From: an uncultured Collinsella sp.
GTDB lineage: Bacteria > Actinomycetota > Coriobacteriia > Coriobacteriales > Coriobacteriaceae
Direction: 5' to 3'
Length of the DNA: 64,000 nucleotides
Assembly (NCBI GenBank): GCA_902488525.1
Contig: CABTWP010000003.1
Location: 4,640 to 68,639 of the forward strand
Positions 33,978 to 43,061 of the stretch are shown piece by piece. The stretch's first letter is position 1, and each line of letters begins with the position of its first letter. The notes under the pieces were generated by a model. It saw only the letters and a program-made list of their open reading frames with translations, did no database searches and was not told the origin of the DNA. The position numbers and the translations under genes were made by a program.

Positions 33978-35120
33978 GTGGTTAAGGCACTCAAGATTGA
34001 GATATTCCTGCTATGCATGATTGTTCTTATCGGGCTTGCCGCGCGAAGTCGCCACTCCTTGTTCTCGAGTACCCAGCAGTTATTGTTTAGTACGCTCGGT
34101 TACACCTCTGCCGCGTACATGCTATTCGATATAATCTGGACGCTTTCGGACGGTGTGGGCGGCACGCTGGGCATTGCTGCCAACTGGATTTCCAACGCGG
34201 TTTCGTTTTCGCTCTTTGCCGCCGCGTGCCTCATTTGGTTTATCTATTCCGAGACGGTGCAGGGTTCTCGCCTTTTGACCGCGCGCTATAGGATGGCGTT
34301 TGTAACGCTGCCTGCGGTGCTGGTAGTCGTACTGGCGTTTACTAGCTACTGGACGCACGCCCTGTTCTATATCGATGCGCAGGGCGCGTATCGTCGCGGT
34401 TTTGTCTATATGATCCAGCCCATCGTCAGCTACTGCTACGTTATATATACGTCCCTGCATGCGTTTATACAATCTTGCAAGGTCGAGAGCCTACAAAAGA
34501 AGGCCATCTATCAAACCTTGGCATTTTTCGCCATTCCGGCCTTGGTGGCCGGTGTCTTTCAGGTCTTTTATTCGGGTCCCTGCCTTAGTGTCGGCATCAT
34601 GTTAAGTATGTTGCAGCTCTACATTGTTTGTCAGGAGCAGCTGATCTCGACCGACCCGTTGACTGGCCTTAACAATCGCAACCGTTTTGAGACCTATATG
34701 CTGTCGCTGTTCTCGGGTGCTGACCAGGCCGATGATGTGTATCTGCTTATGATGGATGCCGACGGCTTTAAGCAAATTAACGACCGGTATGGACATGTTG
34801 AGGGCGATCATGCCCTCCAGGTCATATCTGCTACGCTCAAAGAGGTCTGCTCGGCGTCTGGTGGTTTTATCGCACGCTATGGTGGCGATGAGTTCGTGGT
34901 GCTTCAAAAGGCGACGGCGGAACAGGACATCATAGACCTGTGTTCGGCGATTAACGACGAGCTCGCTCGTGCCGAGGTGCCGTATGCATTGCGGATGTCC
35001 ATCGGTTACGCGCGGGTCGGCGATAGTGTTGATACCTGGCAAGACTTACTTCGCGCTGCCGATGCGGAGCTCTACCGCGTCAAGGCCGAGAAAAAGAAAG
35101 CCGGCGTCCAGATACGCTAG
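33978..35120 (+). CDS. Membrane GGDEF diguanylate cyclase
   Basis: A 380-aa protein: seven or so hydrophobic segments in residues 1-210 form the sensor part, then a GGDEF domain (about 220-375) with DPLTGLNNRNRFETY, MDADGFKQINDRYGH and RYGGDEFVVL. The active-site GGDEF is intact; the usual RxxD inhibitory site five residues upstream is missing, so product feedback is probably absent. It would make c-di-GMP from two GTP. The GTG at 33978 is chosen (AAGGGATGG upstream). No EAL gene or c-di-GMP effector is in the window. Confidence 0.88.
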   Translation: MVKALKIEIFLLCMIVLIGLAARSRHSLFSSTQQLLFSTLGYTSAAYMLFDIIWTLSDGVGGTLGIAANWISNAVSFSLFAAACLIWFIYSETVQGSRLLTARYRMAFVTLPAVLVVVLAFTSYWTHALFYIDAQGAYRRGFVYMIQPIVSYCYVIYTSLHAFIQSCKVESLQKKAIYQTLAFFAIPALVAGVFQVFYSGPCLSVGIMLSMLQLYIVCQEQLISTDPLTGLNNRNRFETYMLSLFSGADQADDVYLLMMDADGFKQINDRYGHVEGDHALQVISATLKEVCSASGGFIARYGGDEFVVLQKATAEQDIIDLCSAINDELARAEVPYALRMSIGYARVGDSVDTWQDLLRAADAELYRVKAEKKKAGVQIR

Positions 35121-35221
35121 GAAAAGGGGTGCACGCTTGCGTGCGTGGCGGCCCTCAGCTCACCGATGTACTCCATTAAGCTAAAGTACATGAATCCCCT
35201 CTGCTAAATAAGGGCAGTTCG

Positions 35222-36157
35222 TTAAGCTTTTTTGGGTTTGTTGACGATGATGATGCCGCTGCAGACCAACAGCAGGGCAACGATGACGGTAACGGGGCTC
35301 GTGCCAGCACCCTCGCCGAGCAGCAGCGCGCTCAGCAGCACACCAAAGACGGGGTTCATAAACCCAAAGACCGAGACGCGGCTGACGGGGTTGACGGCAA
35401 GCAGGCGCGACCACAGCGAGTAGGCGACCGCGGAGATAAGCGCCATGTAGATGATGAGCGCGATGGCGGGGGCAATCGCCGTGGGGGAGAGCGCGCCACC
35501 CATCATAAAGCCGATGGCGGTGAGGACCAGGCCGCCGACCAAGAACTGCCACCCGGCAAGCAAGACGCCGTCGTGCTCGCGCGAGAAGATGCCGATCAGG
35601 CAGGTCGAAAGGGCGCCCGCGACGGTGGAGGCCAGGATGAAGCCCTCGCCGTCGAGCGTAAAGCCAAAGGTGCCGTCCGCGCCCGAAAGGTTGACGAGCG
35701 CGACGCCGGCAAAGCCCAGTACGCAGCCGAGCACCTTGGCCGCATCGAGCTTTTCGGTGCGAAACGCCAGGACGGCAAAGAGGATAGCCAAGAAGTTGGC
35801 GCTGGCCTCGATGATGGAGCTTGACATAGCGCTTGCACGGGAGAGACCAAGGTAGAAAAAGAAGTACTGGCCGATGGTCTGGAAGAGCGACAAGATGCAG
35901 ATGGGCTTGATATCACGCGCTTGCGGAACGAGCGGTCGGCGCTGGGCCACGCTCATGCCAACAATGACCAGCATGCCGGCAAGGGTGAAGCGCAGACCCG
36001 CGAAGAGCAGCTGCGAGGCGCTGTCGTGCGCGGGAATGCCAAAGAGGCCGTAGCCGATCTTGATGCAGGGGAAGGCAGAGCCCCAGAGCGCGCAGCAAAC
36101 GAGACAGCCCAGGATGAGTCCGGGCAGGGTGGCGAGATACGGCTTGCGGCTTTTCAT
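35222..36157 (-). CDS. EamA/DMT-family transporter
   Basis: A 311-aa drug/metabolite transporter with ten hydrophobic segments in two EamA repeats (CALWGSAFPCIKIGYG in the first, SVAYSLWSRLLAVNPVSR in the second). Such proteins export amino acids or metabolites; the substrate is not assignable. The ATG at 36157 follows AAAGGAC; the longer frame is unsupported. It is transcribed left, downstream of purL, but separated from it by a good terminator. Confidence 0.87.
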   Translation of the reverse strand: MKSRKPYLATLPGLILGCLVCCALWGSAFPCIKIGYGLFGIPAHDSASQLLFAGLRFTLAGMLVIVGMSVAQRRPLVPQARDIKPICILSLFQTIGQYFFFYLGLSRASAMSSSIIEASANFLAILFAVLAFRTEKLDAAKVLGCVLGFAGVALVNLSGADGTFGFTLDGEGFILASTVAGALSTCLIGIFSREHDGVLLAGWQFLVGGLVLTAIGFMMGGALSPTAIAPAIALIIYMALISAVAYSLWSRLLAVNPVSRVSVFGFMNPVFGVLLSALLLGEGAGTSPVTVIVALLLVCSGIIIVNKPKKA

Positions 36158-36181
36158 GATGTCCTTTCTACATGCGCGAAG

Positions 36182-36219
36182 CAAAAAAGAACCCGCCACC
36201 GGATGCGTCGGTGGCGGGT
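36182..36219 (-). terminator. Terminator of purL
   Basis: On the minus strand ACCCGCCACCG and CGGTGGCGGGT form a perfect 11-bp stem (36191-36219) followed by TTCTTTTTT. It lies 38 bases after the purL stop and before the EamA start. Confidence 0.88.
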
Positions 36220-36256
36220 GTTGTTACCCGAGGGGATTGTACCCGATGGGAACGTA

Positions 36257-39200
36257 TTAAGCGAAGTAGGCTACGCCGCTCTCAAAGATCGGCATGAACT
36301 TGTCGCCGGGGACATGCTCGGGCACGTTGCGGTACAGGTTGTCGCCGCGACGCTCGGCATGGCCCATCTTGCCTAGGACGCGGCCGTCGGGGCTCGTGAT
36401 GCCCTCAATGGCGAGTGCGGAGCCGTTGGGGTTGACGGAAAGATCCATGCTGGGCTTGCCGTCCTCGCCCACGTACTGCGTGGCGACCTGGCCGTTGGCG
36501 ATCAGCTGGGCGAGTACTTCGTCATTGGCGACAAAGCGGCCCTCGCCGTGGCTGATGGCGACGGTGTAGGGGTCGTCCAGGCTGCACTGCGACAGCCATG
36601 GGGACAGGTTGGACGAGATGCGGGTGCGCACCAGGCGGCTCTGATGGCGACCGATGGTGTTGAACGTCAGCGTGGGCGCATCGGGCGTGGCGTCGACGAT
36701 GTCACCGTAGGGCACCAGGCCGAGCTTGACCAGAGCCTGGAAGCCGTTGCAGATGCCCAGCATCAGGCCGTCGCGGGCCTTGAGCAGGTCGCGGACTGCC
36801 TCGGTGACCTCGGGAGCACGGAAGAACGCCGTGATGAACTTGGCAGAGCCGTCGGGCTCGTCGCCGCCCGAGAAGCCGCCGGGGATCATGACGATCTGGC
36901 TTGCACGGATGCGGCGGGCAAGCTCGTGGGTGCTCTCGGCGACGGCCTCGGGCGTGAGGTTGTTGATCACGAAGGTGTCGGCCTCGGCACCGGCGGCACG
37001 GAAGGCGCGGGCGCTGTCGTACTCGCAGTTGTTGCCGGGGAACACGGGGATGATCACGCGCGGGCGGGCGATCTTGGCGCCGCCGTACACGTGGATATCC
37101 TTGGCGCGGAAGTCGATGGTCTCGACCTCGGGGGTCTCGCCGGCGCTGCGGTAGGCGAAGACGCCCTCGATGCCGCTCTCCCAGGCCTCCTGGAGCTCGG
37201 CGAGCTCGATGACCTCGGAGCCGGTGTCGATGACATAGCCCTCGACGGTGGTACCCAGGGGCTCGACGACAACGCCGTCGGCGACCTCGGGCAGCTCGGC
37301 GTCCTCGGCGAGCTCGACGATAAAGCTGCCGTAGAGCGGGGTGAAGAGGCTCTCCACGTCCACATCCTCGGCAAGCTCGATGCCGATCTGGTTGCCGACG
37401 CACATCTTAAAGAGGCTCTCGGCGCCACAGCCGTAGCCGGGCGTGGAGACGGCCAGGGCGTCGCCGGTAGCAGTGAGCGCCTCGACGGCGTCAAACGCGG
37501 CGAGCAGCTGCTGGGCGTCGGGGCGGTAGTCCTCGCCGTAGGTGGCGGGGGCGATGCGGACGACGCGGTGCGTCAGGCCCTTGAACTCAGGGGAGACGGC
37601 GCGCGCCGCGCGGCCCACGGCAACAGCGAAGCTGATCAGAGTCGGCGGAACGTTGAGCTCGCCGGCCTCGTCCTCAAACGAGCCGCTCATGGAGTCCTTG
37701 CCGCCGATGGCGCCGGCACCCAGGTCGACTTGGGCCATGAGGGCGCCCAGGACGGCTGCTGTGGGCTTGCCCCAGCGCTCGGCCTCGGTGCGCAGACGCT
37801 CGAAGTACTCCTGGAAGGAGAGATAGGCGCGTTTGTGCTCAAAGCCGGCAGCCACAAGTTTGGCGATGGACTCGACCACGGACAGATAGGCGCCCGCAAA
37901 CTGGTCGGCCTCCATCAGATAGGGGTTGAAGCCCCATGCCATGGCGCTTGCCGTGGTGGTCTCGCCGTCCACGGGGAACTTGGCGACCATGGCCGAGCTC
38001 GGGGTGAGCTGCGTCTTGCCGCCAAAAGGCATAAGCACGGTTGCGGCACCGATGGTGGAGTCGAAGCGCTCGGAAAGGCCCTTGTTGGAGGCAACGTTGA
38101 GGTCGGTGACAAGCGAGGTCATGCGCTCGGCAAGCGTGGTGCCGGCCCAGCTGGGCTGCCACACGCTGCGGGCGCACACGTGGGCGACCTGGTGCTTGGG
38201 CGCGCCGTTGGAGTTGAGGAACTCGCGGGATAGGTCGACGATGGCGACACCGTTCCAGGCCATGCGCATGCGCGGCTCGGCGGTAACCTCGGCGATAACG
38301 GTCGCCTCCAGGTTTTCCTCGGCGGCGTAGCCCATGAACTCCTCGACGTCACCGTCGGCGACGGCGCAGGCCATGCGCTCCTGGGACTCGGAAATGGCGA
38401 GCTCGGTGCCGTCCAGGCCGTCGTACTTCTTGGTCACGGTGTCCAGGTCGACATACAGGCCGTCGGCAAGCTCGCCCACGGCGACCGAGACGCCGCCGGC
38501 GCCAAAGTCGTTGCAACGCTTGATCAGGCGGCAGGCGTCGCCGCGGCGGAAGAGGCGCTGCAGCTTGCGCTCGACCGGGGCGTTGCCCTTCTGGACCTCG
38601 GCACCCGAGGTCTCGATGGACTCGGTGTTCTGGGTCTTGGAGGAGCCGGTGGCACCGCCGATGCCGTCACGGCCGGTGCGGCCGCCCAGCAGGATGATCT
38701 TGTCGGTGGGGGCGGGGCACTCGCGGCGCACGTGGTTTGCCGGGGTAGCGCCCACGACGGCGCCGACCTCCATGCGCTTGGCCACGTAGCCGGGGTGATA
38801 GAGCTCGTTGACCTGGCCGGTGGCAAGGCCGATCTGGTTGCCGTAGCTGGAGTAGCCGGCGGCAGCGGTGGTTACGAGCTTGCGCTGCGGCAGCTTGCCC
38901 TCGAGCGTCTCGGACACGGGGACGGTGGGGTCGCCGGCGCCGGTGACACGCATGGCCTGGTACACGTAGCTGCGGCCCGAGAGCGGGTCGCGGATGGCGC
39001 CGCCCACGCAGGTGGCGGCACCGCCGAAGGGCTCGATCTCGGTCGGGTGGTTGTGGGTCTCGTTCTTAAACAGGAACAGCCAGTCCTGGTCCTCGCCGTC
39101 GACATCGACCTTCACCTTGACGGTGCAGGCGTTGATTTCCTCGGACTCATCGACATCGGTCATGACGCCGGTCTTCTTAAGGTACTTAGCGCCGATGGTG

Positions 39201-40003
39201 CCCATGTCCATGAGGCAGACGGGCTTGGCGTCGCGGCCGAGCTCGTGGCGCATCTCCATGTAGCGGTCGAAGGCCTGCTGCACCACGGCGTCGTCGATCG
39301 TCACGTCGTCCAGGACGGTGCCGAAGGTGGTATGGCGGCAGTGATCGGACCAGTAGGTGTCGATCACGCGGATTTCGGTGATGGTGGGGTCGCGATCCTC
39401 ATCGCGGAAGTACTGCTGGCAGAAGGCGATGTCTGCCTCGTCCATGGCAAGGCCGCGATCGGCGATAAAGGCGGCAAGGCCGGCCTCATCGAGCTCGCGG
39501 AAGCCGTCGAGCACCTCGACGGGCTGGGGCTCGGGGGTCTCCATGTACAGAGTCTCGGGCAGGTCGAGCGAGGCGATGCGCGCCTCGACGGGGTTCACCA
39601 CGTAGTGCTTGATGGCATCGATGGCGGCCTCGTCCAGAGCGCCCGAGATCATATAGACCTTGGCGGAGCGCACGGCGGGGCGCTCGCCCTGGCTGATGAG
39701 CTGCACGCACTCGCTGGCGGAGTCGGCGCGCTGGTCAAACTGGCCAGGCAGGAATTCGACGGCAAAGACGGCGCCATCGCTTGCGGGGAGCTCGTCGTAG
39801 GTCACATCGACCTGGGGCTCGCTAAAGACGGTCGGCACGCAGGAGCGGAAAAGCTCCTCGTCGATGCCCTCGACGTCGTAGCGGTTGATGATCCTCAGGG
39901 CCTCGATGCCCTTGATGCCGAGAATTTCGGTCAGCTCGCCCTTGAGCTGCTGAGCCTCGACGTCGAACCCGGGTTTCTTCTCCACGTAGATACGAGAGAC
40001 CAT
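36257..40003 (-). CDS. purL: Phosphoribosylformylglycinamidine synthase (large form)
   Basis: ATP- and glutamine-dependent conversion of FGAR to FGAM in purine synthesis. The 1248-aa single chain fuses the N-terminal linker, two ATP-grasp-like synthase halves (DTYWSDHCRHTTF, FLFKNETHNHPTEIEPFGGA, KIILLGGRTGRDGIGGATGS) and a C-terminal glutaminase with GICNGFQAL (nucleophile Cys) and AISHGEGRF. Many Gram-positives instead use separate purS, purQ and purL; this organism has the fused type. The ATG at 40003 (MVSRIYVEKKPG) follows GGAAGGCAGGAACC; upstream in-frame codons are not homologous-looking. Monocistronic with its own terminator. Confidence 0.96.
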   Translation of the reverse strand: MVSRIYVEKKPGFDVEAQQLKGELTEILGIKGIEALRIINRYDVEGIDEELFRSCVPTVFSEPQVDVTYDELPASDGAVFAVEFLPGQFDQRADSASECVQLISQGERPAVRSAKVYMISGALDEAAIDAIKHYVVNPVEARIASLDLPETLYMETPEPQPVEVLDGFRELDEAGLAAFIADRGLAMDEADIAFCQQYFRDEDRDPTITEIRVIDTYWSDHCRHTTFGTVLDDVTIDDAVVQQAFDRYMEMRHELGRDAKPVCLMDMGTIGAKYLKKTGVMTDVDESEEINACTVKVKVDVDGEDQDWLFLFKNETHNHPTEIEPFGGAATCVGGAIRDPLSGRSYVYQAMRVTGAGDPTVPVSETLEGKLPQRKLVTTAAAGYSSYGNQIGLATGQVNELYHPGYVAKRMEVGAVVGATPANHVRRECPAPTDKIILLGGRTGRDGIGGATGSSKTQNTESIETSGAEVQKGNAPVERKLQRLFRRGDACRLIKRCNDFGAGGVSVAVGELADGLYVDLDTVTKKYDGLDGTELAISESQERMACAVADGDVEEFMGYAAEENLEATVIAEVTAEPRMRMAWNGVAIVDLSREFLNSNGAPKHQVAHVCARSVWQPSWAGTTLAERMTSLVTDLNVASNKGLSERFDSTIGAATVLMPFGGKTQLTPSSAMVAKFPVDGETTTASAMAWGFNPYLMEADQFAGAYLSVVESIAKLVAAGFEHKRAYLSFQEYFERLRTEAERWGKPTAAVLGALMAQVDLGAGAIGGKDSMSGSFEDEAGELNVPPTLISFAVAVGRAARAVSPEFKGLTHRVVRIAPATYGEDYRPDAQQLLAAFDAVEALTATGDALAVSTPGYGCGAESLFKMCVGNQIGIELAEDVDVESLFTPLYGSFIVELAEDAELPEVADGVVVEPLGTTVEGYVIDTGSEVIELAELQEAWESGIEGVFAYRSAGETPEVETIDFRAKDIHVYGGAKIARPRVIIPVFPGNNCEYDSARAFRAAGAEADTFVINNLTPEAVAESTHELARRIRASQIVMIPGGFSGGDEPDGSAKFITAFFRAPEVTEAVRDLLKARDGLMLGICNGFQALVKLGLVPYGDIVDATPDAPTLTFNTIGRHQSRLVRTRISSNLSPWLSQCSLDDPYTVAISHGEGRFVANDEVLAQLIANGQVATQYVGEDGKPSMDLSVNPNGSALAIEGITSPDGRVLGKMGHAERRGDNLYRNVPEHVPGDKFMPIFESGVAYFA

Positions 40004-40187
40004 TGGTTCCTGCCTTCCTGATCGGTTGGGCGTACGGTACGGTATGCGGCAGCGGTCGGTTTGCGGGGCAAGCCTCGCGGTCGCCTTGAGCCGCATGTTT
40101 GTAAACCTCACTATGATACGACAGCTCGCGGCGCGTTGAGGACGGCGAGGGTGCTACAGTGAAGCGCAAACAAGAGAAAGGCATCAC

Positions 40188-41750
40188 ATGGCATTCGTTT
40201 CACTCGCCATCATCGCGCTCGTGGCCTTTGCAAGCCCCTTCATCGCCTCGGCGATCCCCGGGAAACCCGTTCCCGAGACGGTCTTTTTGCTCGTGTTTGG
40301 CGCGGTGCTGGGACCCCATATGCTCGACATTATCCATGTAGATGCCGAGGTCTCGCTCGTGTCCGAGCTCGGCCTGGCCTTTTTGTTCCTGCTTGCCGGC
40401 TTTGAGATCGACCCCAAGAGCATCACGGGTGTGGAGGGGCGCTACGGCTTGGCGACGTGGGTCGTCACGTTTGGTATCGCCTGGCTTGCCGTGCGCTTCA
40501 CCCCGTGGTTCTCGGTCAGTCATTTCGACGGTATCGCCGTGACGCTTGCCCTTACTTCCACGGCGCTCGGTACGCTTGTGCCCATCATGCGCGAGCGCTC
40601 GCTCACCGGCACGCGTGTGGGCGACTCGATTCTCGCGTATGGCACTTGGGGCGAGCTCGGTCCCGTGCTCGCCATGTCGGTGCTGCTGTCTGCCCGCACC
40701 GGCATCCAAACGCTTGTAATCCTTGGCTTGTTTGCGGTGGTCTGCGTGTTGCTGGCCGTGGTCCCGAGCCGCTCCAAGCGCGTCGGCAGCCGCTTCTTTG
40801 CGTTTGTCGAGGAACGCGCCGATACCACGTCGCAGACCTTCGTGCGCCTGACGGTGCTCATCCTGGTCACGCTCGTGGCGTTCTCGGCTGTCTTTGATCT
40901 CGACATCGTGTTGGGTTCTTTTGCCGCCGGCTTTGTCCTGCGCTATATCATCCCCGAGGGCAACCATACGCTCGAGACCAAGCTCGACGGCCTGGCCTAC
41001 GGCTTTTTGATTCCGGTATTCTTTACCGTATCGGGCGCAAAGATCGATCTGACGGCCGTGGCGTCGCGCCCGGGTCTGCTCGTGGGCTTTATCGTGGCGT
41101 TGTTGATTATTCGTGCCGTGCCCATTCTTATTTCTATGAGCATTTGTCCTGCGACGCGCGATGTGTCGGCGTATGGTCGCATTACCGTGGCCCTGTACTG
41201 CACCACGGCGCTGCCGATCATCGTTGCCGTGACAAGCGTTGCCGTCAACGCGGGCGCGCTGTCGCAAGATATTGCGTCGGTCATGGTTGCTGCCGGTGCC
41301 ATCACGGTGTTCTTGATGCCGTTGCTCGCGCAGCTCTTCTACCGCGTGGTCGACGCCGCGCCGGTCGCCGCCGTGGCAGAAGTTGCCGAGCATCCATCCG
41401 ATGCGCTCGACATCCTGCGCGCCCATCACGATTTGGCGAGCCTGCTCGCACGTGAGCACGAGCTGCTGACTTCGCATGGCCATGGTCGCGTATTCGAGGG
41501 CTTGCCTACGCTCGATACGATTGCCGAGCGTCTTTCCGCCGAGGCGGCGAGCGGCCACATCGATGCCCGCATCGTGGACGCGGCGCATCTTCTTGCCGAT
41601 AAGACCTATGGTGATGAGGTCGACCCGTCCGAGCTGACCCCGCGCGAGCGTCGCCGCCTGGAGCGCGCCAAGCTCGCCGTGCGCGAATACCGCCGCCGCA
41701 TGTTGGAGCTCTATGCAAGAGAAGAAGCCGAGGACGACGACGGCAAGTAG
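40188..41750 (+). CDS. Cation:proton antiporter (CPA2-like)
   Basis: A 520-aa protein with 11-12 hydrophobic segments in residues 1-385 (VFGAVLGPHMLDIIHV, LGLAFLFLLAGFEIDP, GVEGRYGLATWVVTFG) and a charged cytoplasmic tail of about 130 residues. The Na+/H+ exchanger family fold fits; the LAGFEID stretch holds the transport-site region. RBS GAAAGGC precedes the ATG. It is divergent from purL and ends at a structured repeat array. Ion specificity is unknown. Confidence 0.85.
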   Translation: MAFVSLAIIALVAFASPFIASAIPGKPVPETVFLLVFGAVLGPHMLDIIHVDAEVSLVSELGLAFLFLLAGFEIDPKSITGVEGRYGLATWVVTFGIAWLAVRFTPWFSVSHFDGIAVTLALTSTALGTLVPIMRERSLTGTRVGDSILAYGTWGELGPVLAMSVLLSARTGIQTLVILGLFAVVCVLLAVVPSRSKRVGSRFFAFVEERADTTSQTFVRLTVLILVTLVAFSAVFDLDIVLGSFAAGFVLRYIIPEGNHTLETKLDGLAYGFLIPVFFTVSGAKIDLTAVASRPGLLVGFIVALLIIRAVPILISMSICPATRDVSAYGRITVALYCTTALPIIVAVTSVAVNAGALSQDIASVMVAAGAITVFLMPLLAQLFYRVVDAAPVAAVAEVAEHPSDALDILRAHHDLASLLAREHELLTSHGHGRVFEGLPTLDTIAERLSAEAASGHIDARIVDAAHLLADKTYGDEVDPSELTPRERRRLERAKLAVREYRRRMLELYAREEAEDDDGK

Positions 41751-41764
41751 TCGATACTCTCTCG

Positions 41765-41998
41765 GGGAAGCCGCGTCCCGCTTTGAAGGCTCGGAACGGG
41801 ATGTGGTTTCCGAAACGGGGGCCGTTGGGAAACTGTGTCCCGGAATGGGCGCTCAGAGTGGGATGCAGTTTCCGCGAGAGACCCGTTGCGGAAACGGTAT
41901 CCCAGAATCGGCGTTCAAAACGGGGCGCTCTTTCCGAAACATGGCCCTGAGGGAAGCTGCGTCCCGGTCTGAGTCGGGACTGCGGGACACAGCTTCCC
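41765..41998. repeat. Four tandem 62-bp palindromic units
   Basis: Eight 16-bp motifs alternate in orientation: GGGAAGCYGCGTCCCG-like at 41765, 41827, 41889 and 41951, and its inverse (CGGGAYRYRGTTTCCG-like) at 41797, 41859, 41921 and 41983. Starts are spaced 32, 30, 32, 30, 32, 30, 32, so the true period is 62 bp, four units. Arms are imperfectly conserved; spacers (14-16 bases) vary. The array fills the gap between the antiporter stop and a bidirectional terminator. It has no long spacers and no orientation bias, so it is not a CRISPR array; it resembles a BIME-like cluster. Confidence 0.85.
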
Positions 41999-42008
41999 TT
42001 TCAAACAG

Positions 42009-42053
42009 AAGAAGGCGCGCTGCCTGCAGTTGATGCAGACGGCGCGCCTTCTT
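42009..42053. terminator. Bidirectional terminator between antiporter and SDR
   Basis: AAGAAGGCGCGC (42009-42020) pairs perfectly with GCGCGCCTTCTT (42042-42053); an inner CTGCA/TGCAG stem continues. TTTG follows on the plus strand and TTCTG on the minus, so both convergent genes may use it. Confidence 0.75.
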
Positions 42054-42095
42054 TGTTGGACTATGTTGAGGCTGGGAGCTGAGGCTTGTGGTCCC

Positions 42096-42845
42096 TTAAG
42101 AGCGGGCGGCTCCGTCGACGGGGAGCACGGCGCCCGTGACGTAGGAGGACATGTCGCTCGCCAGGAAAACAAAGGCGTTGGCGACATCCTCGGGCTCGCC
42201 CATGCGACCCAGCGGAATGGTGGCGACGATGGGCTTAATAACCTCTTCAGGCAGGTTGGCGACCATGTCGGTTTTGGTTACACCGGGTGCTACGGCATTG
42301 ACGCGAATGCCCATGGGGGCGAGCTCGCGCGAGAGCGACTGGACCATGCCGTTGACGGCAAACTTGGACGTTGGATAGCCGACGCCAGAGGGCTGGCCGT
42401 ACTTGGCAACCATCGAGCTCGTGGTAGTGATGGTGCCGCCGTGGCCGGCCTCGGTCATGATCTTGGCGGCAGCTTGGTGGCCATTAAAGACGGCGACGAC
42501 GTTAAGGTCCATGACCTTTGCGAACTCCTCGGCCGTGTAGTCCAAGAGGGGTGAACGCTGGGAGATGCCGGCATTGTTGACGACCGTGTCCAAGCCGCCC
42601 ATGTCGGCTGCAGCCTGGGTAAAGGCCTCGGTCACGGCTTCGAGTGAGGTGAGGTCGCAGGAGCGGCCCCAGACCTTGGCGTCGGGATAGGCGGCTGTCA
42701 GCTTCTCAACGGCCGCATCGGCGGTCTCCTGACGCGAGCCAAAGACGGTGACGGCGGCGCCTTCCTCGATAAAACGGCAGGCGATGGCATAGCCGATACC
42801 GCGCGTGCCTCCGGTGATGATTGCTTTCTTGCCCTCGAGCAACAT
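42096..42845 (-). CDS. SDR family oxidoreductase (FabG-like)
   Basis: A 249-aa short-chain dehydrogenase: cofactor motif TGGTRGIG, NNAG-like DTVVNNAGIS, catalytic Ser in TTTSSM, and YPTSK with the catalytic Tyr/Lys. Arg in the cofactor region (FGSRQE) favours NADPH. It could be a 3-oxoacyl reductase or a sugar/steroid-type dehydrogenase; the latter matters in gut coriobacteria, which carry hydroxysteroid dehydrogenases, but there is no specific evidence here. Start ATG 42845 after GAGAGGAAA. The upstream in-frame extension lacks an RBS. Confidence 0.85.
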   Translation of the reverse strand: MLLEGKKAIITGGTRGIGYAIACRFIEEGAAVTVFGSRQETADAAVEKLTAAYPDAKVWGRSCDLTSLEAVTEAFTQAAADMGGLDTVVNNAGISQRSPLLDYTAEEFAKVMDLNVVAVFNGHQAAAKIMTEAGHGGTITTTSSMVAKYGQPSGVGYPTSKFAVNGMVQSLSRELAPMGIRVNAVAPGVTKTDMVANLPEEVIKPIVATIPLGRMGEPEDVANAFVFLASDMSSYVTGAVLPVDGAARS

Positions 42846-42995
42846 GGTATTTCCTCTCATCGCGGGCGGACATTCGCAGCACAGCGTAGCCGTAACTGGA
42901 ATCGGCCGTGTTTGCATATCGGTGAACGGTAGCCCGCGTTACCGATGAGCGGCTCGCGCAAATGTGCCCTGTCGTTGTGCTTAGGGCAGGAGACA

Positions 42996-43027
42996 AAAAG
43001 GCTCCCATCCCACATCGGACGGGAGCC
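42996..43027 (-). terminator. Terminator of hom
   Basis: On the minus strand GGCTCCCGTCC pairs with GGATGGGAGCC (one G-T pair), followed by TTTTTG. It is 35 bases past the homoserine dehydrogenase stop. Confidence 0.85.
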
Positions 43028-43061
43028 CTTCGAGCAAATGCGTTGTGGGGTGTAAACCGAA

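Noticed and set aside
36548..40021. Two long plus-strand frames opposite purL (561 and 429 codons)
   Set aside because: Both are shadows of purL; composition is Gly/Leu/Asp-rich without domains.
41765..41998. CRISPR array
   Set aside because: Motifs alternate in orientation, spacers are only 14-16 bases and partly similar, and no cas genes are present.
42096..42845. Hydroxysteroid dehydrogenase assignment for the SDR
   Set aside because: SDR motifs alone cannot tell bile-acid enzymes from FabG-like reductases, and no bile-acid genes adjoin.
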